Below, in pieces: positions 1 through 4,442 of a stretch of DNA of 5,062 bases. The notes beneath the pieces were generated by a model. It saw nothing but the letters and a program-made list of their open reading frames with translations, ran no database searches and was not told the DNA's origin. The position numbers were made by a program, and so were the translations under genes. This DNA is from Vulcanimicrobiia bacterium (GTDB taxonomy: Bacteria; Vulcanimicrobiota; Vulcanimicrobiia; Vulcanimicrobiales; Vulcanimicrobiaceae), in contig JANWKW010000076.1 of assembly GCA_025451135.1 (NCBI GenBank), positions 1-5,062 on the forward strand, written 5' to 3'. How positions within the stretch are numbered: the first letter of the stretch is position 1; each line of letters opens with the position of its first letter.

Positions 1-919
1 CCACCGCGCCGATCTCGATCGCCGACAGCGAGCTCGCGCGCGCGCGCAGCGAACCGGCCGGTTCGCCCGTCCCGTCGTCGCTTCCGCCGATCGTCACGTC
101 CGCGCCCATCCGCTGCAGCGCGCGCGCGAAGCCCAGCCGGCTCGGATTGATCGAGACGTCGCGGACCGTCACGTCGCTCCCGGGCGCGAGCGCCGCTCCC
201 GCGATCCAGAAGGCCGCCGACGACGGATCGCCCGGCACCCGCACGAACGCCCCGCGCAGCCGCTGCTCGCCGGGGATCAGGATGTCGGCGCCGTCGCGTT
301 CGACCGCCCCGCCGAAGAGCGGCAGCATCCGTTCGGTATGATCCCGCGACGCCAGCGCCCCGCGCAGCCGGGTCGTCCCGCGCGCGTGCAGCGCCGCGAA
401 GATCAGGGCCGTCTTCACCTGCGCGCTCGCCACGTCCACGTCGCACGTCGCCGCCCGCAGCGCCGCACCGGTCACCGCGATCGGCGCGAAGCCGCCCTCG
501 GCCAACGCGATCCGCGCGCCCAGCGACGCCAGCGGTTCGGCCACGCGCCGCATCGGGCGCTTCCGCAGCGACGTATCGCCGCTCAAGACCGCCGTGCCGT
601 CCATCCCCGCCAGGATGCCGGTCATCAAGCGGATCGTCGTGCCGGAGTTCCCGCAATCCAAGATCGCGCCGCGCGCGTCGAACGCCGCCAGGCCGCGTCC
701 CTGCACCAGCGCCGCTTCGCCGTTGCGCGAGATCGCCAGGCCCAGATCGCCGAGCACCCGGATCGTCGACGCGACGTCCTCGCCGCGCGAGAGTCCCGTG
801 ATGCGCGTCCACCCGTGCGCGATCGCTCCCAACATCAGGGCCCGATGTGCGATCGACTTGTCTCCGGGCACGCGCACCTCGCCGCGCAAGCGCGGATTTC
901 CGTCGATCCGAACGATCAC
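1..919 (-). CDS. aroA: EPSP synthase (3-phosphoshikimate 1-carboxyvinyltransferase), 5' part
   Basis: The enzyme joins phosphoenolpyruvate to shikimate 3-phosphate, the step before chorismate synthase, in the cytoplasm. I translated this frame by hand. The GTG start (919-917) overlaps the TGA of the upstream fusion gene as GTGA, so translation is probably coupled. The product starts MIVRIDGNPRLRGEVRVPGDKS, shown here only to fix the start. Family motifs appear in order: PGDKSIAHR (residues 18-26, the substrate-binding Lys-Ser), LDCGNSGTTIRLM (87-99, the glyphosate/PEP-loop region), SLRKRPM, SAQVKTA (165-171), SRDHTERML (191-199) and GDPSSAAFW. The frame runs off the window edge after about 306 codons, at the conserved IEIGAV stretch, so roughly the last quarter of a usual 430-residue protein is missing. 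The GNSGTT loop looks like that of Gram-positive and environmental AroA proteins. Identity is secure. Glyphosate sensitivity class cannot be judged from this. Confidence 0.95.
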   Translation of the reverse strand, partial: MIVRIDGNPRLRGEVRVPGDKSIAHRALMLGAIAHGWTRITGLSRGEDVASTIRVLGDLGLAISRNGEAALVQGRGLAAFDARGAILDCGNSGTTIRLMTGILAGMDGTAVLSGDTSLRKRPMRRVAEPLASLGARIALAEGGFAPIAVTGAALRAATCDVDVASAQVKTALIFAALHARGTTRLRGALASRDHTERMLPLFGGAVERDGADILIPGEQRLRGAFVRVPGDPSSAAFWIAGAALAPGSDVTVRDVSINPSRLGFARALQRMGADVTIGGSDDGTGEPAGSLRARASSLSAIEIGAV

Positions 920-2718
920 GCGCCCGTTCTCGCGTGCATACGCTCGGTCGGGATGGCATCCAGCTCCTCGACGATCGCCGCGAAATCGGCGAACGTCAGG
1001 GCCTGTTCCTTATCGCTCTTGGCCTCGGGCGGATTCGGATGGACTTCCAGGATCAGTCCGTGCGCGCCGGCCGCCTTGGCCGCCCGCGCCATCGGCATGA
1101 TCCACCGCCGCACGCCCACGCCATGGCTCGGGTCGACGATGACCGGCAGATGGGTGCGCTCGCGCAGCACCGGCACCGCCGAGAGATCGAGCGTATTGCG
1201 CGTCGCCGTCTCGAAGGTGCGGATACCGCGTTCGCACAGCACCACGTGCGGGTTGCCTTCCGAGAGGATGTATTCGGCCGCCGCCAGCAGCTCTTCGATG
1301 GTCGCCGACAAGCCGCGCTTGAGCAGCACCGGGTGCCCGGTCCGGCCGACCGCCTTGAGCAGGTCGAAGTTCTGCATGTTGCGCGCGCCGACTTGCAGCA
1401 TCGAGATGCTGTTGGTCATGCGCTCGACCTGGTCGATCGTCATCACTTCGCTCACGGTCGGCATCCCGGCCGCCCGGCCGGCTTCGGCCAGCAGGTCGAC
1501 GCCTTCCCAGCCGAGGCCCTGGAACGCATACGGGCTCGGCCGCGGCTTGAACGCGCCGCCGCGCATCATCACCGCGCCCGCCGCCTTGACGGCCTGTGCG
1601 GTCGCGACCATCTGTTCGCGCGACTCCACCGAGCACGGCCCCGCGATGATCGTGAACGTCCCGTCGCCGATGGTCACGTCGTCCACTTTGACGAACGTCC
1701 CGTCCGGCTTCGACATCCGGTCCACCCGCGGATAGGCGCTATTCGTCTCGATCCGCGGCACCCGCGCCGACGTGATCCGCACGGGCTTGTCGCCGAACTT
1801 GTCATCCCGAGCGTCGGGAGCGAAGCGACCAGAGCCGAGGGACGAGGGACCGTCACCGTCTTCGAGCGGCGCCCCCACGTGCGCGTCGTAGCTCCCCAGC
1901 ACCGTCACCGAGCGCGCCACGCCGCGGATCCCCCCGAGCGCCGTCGCCACGTTCGCGTCGCGCACGTCGCCGTCGATGTCGGCGTAGAACGTATGGTCGC
2001 TGCCCTGTCCGAGCAGCGGCTTCGATTCGAGCTTGGAGAGGTTGACCGCGTTCGCGTCCAGATGCGCGAGGGCTCGCGCGAGCGTGCCGGGCGCGTCCGG
2101 CAGCGAGAAGATCAGCGAGGTCTTGCGCTTCTCGCCGGGCGCCGGCGCGTCGACCGTGTTCAGCCGCGAGCGCACCAGGATGAAGCGCGAGTACGTGCGC
2201 GGATCGTCGGCGCAGTCGCGCGCCAGCTCGTCGAGGTCGTAGATCCGGGCGGCCGACGCCGGCGCCAGCGCCGCGATCGATCCGTTGCCGCCGCGCGCCA
2301 CTTCGCGCGCCGCGATGCCGGTATCTTCGCACGGGATCGCCCGCGCGTGCGGCAGCGACGAGAGGAAGCGCCCGCACTCGTTGATCACCAGCGGATGCGC
2401 GAGCACCTCGCGGACGTCTTCGAGCGATCCGCCCCGCACCCCCAGCAGCCGGTGGTCGGTCCGCAGCAGCACCTCGGCGATCGGTTCCAGGTCGAACTCG
2501 GCCAGCAGGTCGTAGCCCTCGCGGACCGTCCCCACGATCGCGTTCTCGATCGGGATCGCGCCCACGTCGGCCCGCAGCCCGGCCAGCGCCGCCGCCACCT
2601 CGCGGTAGGTCGAGGCCCCGTGCGTCTTGACCGCCAGCCCACGCCCGGCCGCCCACCCCTGCAGCACCAGCTGCGAGTAGGCCCCGTCGACCCCCTGATA
2701 AACCGCCGAGATTTCCAT
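916..2718 (-). CDS. pheA/aroF: Prephenate dehydratase-ACT-DAHP synthase (type I-beta) fusion protein
   Basis: A 600-residue bifunctional enzyme is predicted. Residues 1-185 resemble prephenate (or arogenate) dehydratase, with PIENAIVGTV (56-65), GYDLL (68-72), a DTGIAA stretch (132-137) and YSRF (176-179), where most relatives have TRF. Residues 200-278 form an ACT domain with PGTLARAL and ESKP (231-234), equivalents of the GALV and ESRP Phe-binding motifs. Residues from about 313 to 595 are DAHP synthase of the AroF/AroG type I-beta family: IAGPCSVES (358-366), GAFKPRPSPYAFQGLG (388-403), GARNMQNF, LLKRGLSATIEE, DPSHGVG (529-535), LEVHPNP and SDKEQ. Likely metal ligands are Cys362, His532, Glu558 and Asp569. 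DAHP synthase condenses PEP and erythrose 4-phosphate; the dehydratase makes phenylpyruvate. The ATG at 2718 follows AAGGA with 5-nt spacing. An attenuator lies upstream and aroA overlaps downstream. Residues about 287-306 of the linker come from a dispersed DNA repeat. No chorismate mutase domain is seen. Prephenate versus arogenate preference is open. Confidence 0.93.
   Translation of the reverse strand: MEISAVYQGVDGAYSQLVLQGWAAGRGLAVKTHGASTYREVAAALAGLRADVGAIPIENAIVGTVREGYDLLAEFDLEPIAEVLLRTDHRLLGVRGGSLEDVREVLAHPLVINECGRFLSSLPHARAIPCEDTGIAAREVARGGNGSIAALAPASAARIYDLDELARDCADDPRTYSRFILVRSRLNTVDAPAPGEKRKTSLIFSLPDAPGTLARALAHLDANAVNLSKLESKPLLGQGSDHTFYADIDGDVRDANVATALGGIRGVARSVTVLGSYDAHVGAPLEDGDGPSSLGSGRFAPDARDDKFGDKPVRITSARVPRIETNSAYPRVDRMSKPDGTFVKVDDVTIGDGTFTIIAGPCSVESREQMVATAQAVKAAGAVMMRGGAFKPRPSPYAFQGLGWEGVDLLAEAGRAAGMPTVSEVMTIDQVERMTNSISMLQVGARNMQNFDLLKAVGRTGHPVLLKRGLSATIEELLAAAEYILSEGNPHVVLCERGIRTFETATRNTLDLSAVPVLRERTHLPVIVDPSHGVGVRRWIMPMARAAKAAGAHGLILEVHPNPPEAKSDKEQALTFADFAAIVEELDAIPTERMHARTGA
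1801..1857 (+). repeat. Dispersed repeat copy inside the pheA/aroF linker
   Basis: This stretch starts GTCATCCCGAGCG and ends CGAGGGACGAGGGACCGTCACC, like the copies near purM and purN. Its middle carries GGGAGCGAAGCGACC, which is also found in the tandem units at 4271-4390. On the coding strand it supplies residues 287-306 of the fusion protein, a Gly/Ser/Asp-rich stretch. It has no stop in the frame used. Its inner segment is longer than in the copy at 4391, which shifts the terminal GGATGAC out of the TGA frame. Strand is given as the one carrying GTCATCCC; all copies in the window have the same orientation. Confidence 0.8.
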
Positions 2719-2722
2719 GCTG

Positions 2723-2729
2723 TTCCTTA
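2723..2729 (-). promoter_or_regulatory. Ribosome binding site of the pheA/aroF fusion
   Basis: On the minus strand TAAGGAA lies just before CAGC-ATG. The AAGGA core is 5 nt from the start codon. This fixes the ATG at 2718 as the start and fits the usual N-terminal length of prephenate dehydratases. Confidence 0.8.
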
Positions 2730-2756
2730 CGAAGTTCTCTGTGTCAGTGCCTTGGG

Positions 2757-2789
2757 AAAGAATAAAACCCCCGCCGGTCGGCGAGGGTT
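2757..2789 (-). terminator. Intrinsic terminator (attenuator) upstream of pheA/aroF
   Basis: On the minus strand, AACCCTCGCC, loop GACC and GGCGGGGGTT form a 10-bp stem with one U-G wobble. It is followed at once by TTATTCTTT. This is a textbook Rho-independent terminator. It ends 39 nt before the start codon of the fusion gene and 49 nt after the stop of an aromatic-rich leader ORF, so it can abort transcription of the operon. A competing pairing with the leader (see the antiterminator entry) supports attenuation rather than plain termination of purN, although it may serve both roles. Confidence 0.85.
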
Positions 2790-2847
2790 CGTGCTTGCTT
2801 AGTGCTCTTTCGTACTAATGCTTCAGCGCAAACGGCCTCAGACCGGC
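2773..2847 (-). promoter_or_regulatory. Predicted antiterminator, alternative to the attenuator hairpin
   Basis: The leader segment GCCGGTCTGAGG (2847-2836) can pair with CCTCGCCGACCGGC (2786-2773), the 5' arm, loop and start of the 3' arm of the terminator. This gives 7 bp plus 4 bp across a small internal loop. The stem continues inward with CGT/ACG (2834-2832 with 2792-2790), TTGC/GCAA (2831-2828 with 2798-2795) and TTAGT/ACTAA (2818-2814 with 2803-2799). The two structures exclude each other. The leader stop codon TGA (2840-2838) lies in the antiterminator strand, so a ribosome that finishes the peptide would cover it and let the terminator form. A short GGCC/GGCC hairpin (2848-2845 with 2837-2834) could also block it. 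Pairings were read by eye and no energies were computed. Confidence 0.7.
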
Positions 2848-2894
2848 CCGGCGGGACGGCTAAAATACCAATACGCATACGAAGAACGAGACAT
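2838..2894 (-). CDS. Aromatic leader peptide of the pheA/aroF-aroA attenuator (18 aa)
   Basis: The ORF ATG...TGA encodes MSRSSYAYWYFSRPAGPV. Five of the six residues 6-11 are aromatic (Tyr, Ala, Tyr, Trp, Tyr, Phe), so the ORF samples charging of all three aromatic tRNAs. Its likely job is to be translated rather than to act as a peptide. A ribosome stalled at codons 6-11 would leave the antiterminator strand at 2847-2836 free. A ribosome that reaches the stop would cover that strand. This is the same logic as trpL and pheL of enterobacteria, though the peptide shares no evident sequence with them. A TAA lies in frame four codons upstream, so the ATG is the only standard start. There is no good ribosome binding site, and a leaderless start is possible. 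Codon content, stop position and the downstream terminator together make the call. Confidence 0.78.
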   Translation of the reverse strand: MSRSSYAYWYFSRPAGPV

Positions 2895-2901
2895 TGGAGC
2901 G

Positions 2902-2931
2902 AGTTAACCACGCCCACCCCCCCCCCGTCAA
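2902..2931 (-). promoter_or_regulatory. Possible promoter of the leader-pheA/aroF-aroA operon
   Basis: On the minus strand TTGACG (2931-2926) matches the -35 consensus well. An 18-nt spacer leads to TTAACT (2907-2902), a poor -10 with three matches to TATAAT. Seven bases then separate it from the leader ATG at 2894, so transcription would begin at or next to the start codon. The spacer is mostly G, which is unusual. The placement fits the function, but the weak -10 keeps this tentative. Confidence 0.4.
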
Positions 2932-2945
2932 CCACACCCCCCCCC
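2913..2945 (-). repeat. Low-complexity G-rich tract, possible G-quadruplex
   Basis: The minus strand holds a run of nine G (2945-2937), then TGTGGTTGAC, a run of ten G (2926-2917), T and GGG. Several tracts of three or more G are available for a quadruplex in the coding strand and in any readthrough RNA from purN. The tract overlaps the proposed promoter spacer. Run lengths could also be affected by sequencing or assembly error in homopolymers. Confidence 0.6.
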
Positions 2946-2952
2946 GCAAACC

Positions 2953-2982
2953 GACCGTAGCGAAGCGGAGGCGAGGGACCGC
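2953..2982 (+). repeat. Partial dispersed repeat copy just after purN
   Basis: GACCGTAGCGAAGCG is followed by GCGAGGGACCGC. These match the middle and end of the GTCATCCCGAGCG family copies at 4331-4440, but the GTCATCCC start is missing. The copy lies 8 bp beyond the purN stop codon, in the same orientation as the others. Confidence 0.6.
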
Positions 2983-2990
2983 TGAAATCC

Positions 2991-4151
2991 CTAGCGCTCG
3001 TACACCCAGCGCATGATCCCGCCCGCGACGACCTTCTGCTCCACCGGCCGCAGCAGCTCGATCGCCGCCGCCGGATCCGCGCCCTCCGGCAACCGCACCG
3101 CCTTGCGCACGAGCACGCGCCCGCGATCGGTCGCCGCGCCGAGCATGTGTGCCGTCGCGCCGGTCCATTTCGCTCCGGCCGCGAGCGCGTCGCGCACCGC
3201 ATGCGCGCCGCGAAACGCCGGCTGCTGGCCGTAGCCGTCGCCGCGATCCGGAACGCAGACGACATCCTCGGTCTGGTCCAACGGCAGATACGCCGGATGG
3301 ATGTTGATCGTCCGCTCGCCGAATTGCCGGACGAACGCATCGTCGAACAGATGCATCCAGCCCAGCAGCAGCACCAGCTCCGGCTCCACGTCCCGAACCG
3401 CCTCGAGCAATCGGCGGTCGAACGTCGCGCGTGCCTCCGCCGGTCGATTCCACACGACCGGCATGGCCCGCACCGATGCCGCCTCCGCGCGTTCGAACAC
3501 ATAGGCGCCGGGCCGGTTGCAGAGCACGGCCGTCACGTCGAGTGGCAGCCGCCCTTCCCGCGAGGCCTCGAGCACCGCCTGGAAGTTCGAGCCGTTCCCC
3601 GACGCGAGCACCAACGTCCGGTAGCGATGTGCGAAGAATTCTCGCTTGTCGAACGTCTCGACCACGCGCGCGCCCGCATGTCGCGTGTAGTACTCGACCA
3701 GTTTCTCCTCACCGACCGCCGGAACGAGCGCCCGATCGTACCCGCGCTTCTTCAGCGACGCCAACGCCGCGACCAGCAGATGGGGACCGATCCCGCTCTT
3801 GCGATGCTCGGGCGCGACGCCGAACGGTCCGAAGATCCCGACATCCGGCAACGCGCCGAGGCCGCGCAGCCACCGGAACTGCAGCCCCTTCGGATCGTAG
3901 GTGGCGAAGCCGGCGTAGTCGCCGTCCGGCCGCGAAGCGACCACGCTCGTCCCCGCATCCGCCTCGGAACTCCACGTCCCGCCGAACACGTCATCGATCC
4001 ACGCGCCGAGCGAGCCGCCGTCGCGCCCCGCGGAATACCCGCACGTCGCCGCATACCCCGCCGCTTCGATCCCGCGCAACGCACCCGCAAGCGCCTCCGC
4101 CCCGAACCGCCGCTCGTCCAAATCCACGAGCAAGTTGACCATCTCGTTCAC
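2991..4151 (-). CDS. purN: GNAT acetyltransferase-like domain fused to phosphoribosylglycinamide formyltransferase
   Basis: PurN moves a formyl group from 10-formyl-THF to GAR, making FGAR in de novo purine synthesis. In this 386-residue protein, residues about 178-380 are the PurN part: LVLASGNGSNFQAVLEA (180-196, phosphate-binding loop), LLLGWMHLF, INIHPAYLP (282-290, catalytic Asn283 and His285) and TDRGRVL (341-347, Asp342 as the third catalytic residue). After NIHPAYLP there is an extra segment of about 20 residues (291-310) before PAFRGAHAV, where most PurN proteins go directly on. Residues 1-175 look like a GNAT fold: VAPEHRKSGIGPHLL (112-126, with the R-x-x-G-x-G acetyl-CoA motif) and YYTRHAGARVVETF. 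The substrate of that domain is unknown. A GTG at 4151 gives this length; an ATG at 4142 three codons later is equally possible, as neither has a strong ribosome binding site. The gene follows purM, supporting the purine role. Confidence 0.88.
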   Translation of the reverse strand: MNEMVNLLVDLDERRFGAEALAGALRGIEAAGYAATCGYSAGRDGGSLGAWIDDVFGGTWSSEADAGTSVVASRPDGDYAGFATYDPKGLQFRWLRGLGALPDVGIFGPFGVAPEHRKSGIGPHLLVAALASLKKRGYDRALVPAVGEEKLVEYYTRHAGARVVETFDKREFFAHRYRTLVLASGNGSNFQAVLEASREGRLPLDVTAVLCNRPGAYVFERAEAASVRAMPVVWNRPAEARATFDRRLLEAVRDVEPELVLLLGWMHLFDDAFVRQFGERTINIHPAYLPLDQTEDVVCVPDRGDGYGQQPAFRGAHAVRDALAAGAKWTGATAHMLGAATDRGRVLVRKAVRLPEGADPAAAIELLRPVEQKVVAGGIMRWVYER

Positions 4152-4180
4152 CGCATCACCAGGACCGCAGCGCCCCTCTT

Positions 4181-4227
4181 GTCATCCCGAGCGTAGCGCG
4201 AAGCGCGTAGTCGAGAGACCGCCACCA
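4181..4227 (+). repeat. Solitary diverged copy of the GTCATCCCGAGCG repeat
   Basis: It begins GTCATCCCGAGCGTAGCG and ends GAGAGACCGCCACCA. It shares both ends with the copy at 4391-4440 but carries small insertions (GCG and C) and a shortened GAGGGACGAGGGACC end. It lies 29 bp upstream of the purN start and 90 bp from the first tandem unit. Confidence 0.75.
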
Positions 4228-4232
4228 AGGTA

Positions 4233-4252
4233 GGGTGCGCTAACGCGCACCC
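4233..4252. repeat. Perfect 8-bp inverted repeat, hairpin
   Basis: GGGTGCGC, loop TAAC and GCGCACCC form a perfect stem in the purM-purN spacer. On the plus strand it is followed by TTCTTCGTTT, but no plus-strand gene lies upstream. On the transcribed minus strand it is followed by TACCTTGG, which is not a U-tract. It may be a transcript-stabilising or pausing hairpin, or part of another small repeat. Confidence 0.55.
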
Positions 4253-4270
4253 TTCTTCGTTTCCCCCACC

Positions 4271-4440
4271 GTGATCCCGAGCGTCGCGAAGCGTAGTCGA
4301 TGAACGGGAGCGTAGCGACCTACCTCTCCTGTCATCCCGAGCGTAGCGAAGCGTAGTCGAGGGACGGGAGCGAAGCGACCTACCTCTCCTGTCATCCCGA
4401 GCGTAGCGAAGCGTAGTCGAGGGACGAGGGACCGCCACCA
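4271..4440 (+). repeat. Tandem array of 60-bp units, two full and one partial
   Basis: Unit one (4271-4330) and unit two (4331-4390) have exactly the same 60-bp length and differ at five positions by my count (4273, 4285, 4301, 4303, 4313 in unit one). Both end GCGACCTACCTCTCCT. The third unit (4391-4440) equals unit two for its first 36 bp, then ends GAGGGACCGCCACCA like the solitary copy at 4181. Each begins with GTCATCCCGAGCG or GTGATCCCGAGCG. The array starts 2 bp after the purM stop codon in the direction of transcription. Together with the copy at 4181 and the hairpin it fills the 291-bp purM-purN spacer, in which I see no gene. Confidence 0.9.
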
Positions 4441-4442
4441 TC

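Noticed and set aside
35..46. CG dinucleotide run
   Set aside because: It lies in the aroA reading frame as Arg and Ala codons (CGC, GCG) and is explained by high GC codon use.
338..2802. Long open frames on the plus strand across the aromatic genes (338-1735, 847-2802)
   Set aside because: Their products are rich in Arg, Ala, Pro and His, show no family motif, and lie opposite clear aroA and pheA/aroF frames. High GC leaves few stops in antisense frames.
2860..2931. Alternative leader frame ending NVSFFVCVLVF
   Set aside because: It has Phe codons but no ATG and no ribosome binding site, and it stops at TAG (2862-2860) before the antiterminator strand. The ATG frame with YAYWYF has a better start, denser aromatic codons and a stop placed as attenuation needs.
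3147..4196. Long open frames on the plus strand opposite purN
   Set aside because: Low-complexity Arg-rich products without motifs; the minus-strand frame has full PurN and GNAT motifs.
4233..4260. Intrinsic terminator on the plus strand at the GGGTGCGC hairpin
   Set aside because: No plus-strand gene lies before it. On the transcribed strand there is no U-tract.
4271..4440. CRISPR array
   Set aside because: The 60-bp units are repeated over their full length with no variable spacers, and no cas gene is seen.
4152..4442. Small genes in the purM-purN spacer (short frames with RFATLGMTG or RYARDD-type repeats)
   Set aside because: The peptides are translations of the 60-bp repeat units and have no independent support as genes.
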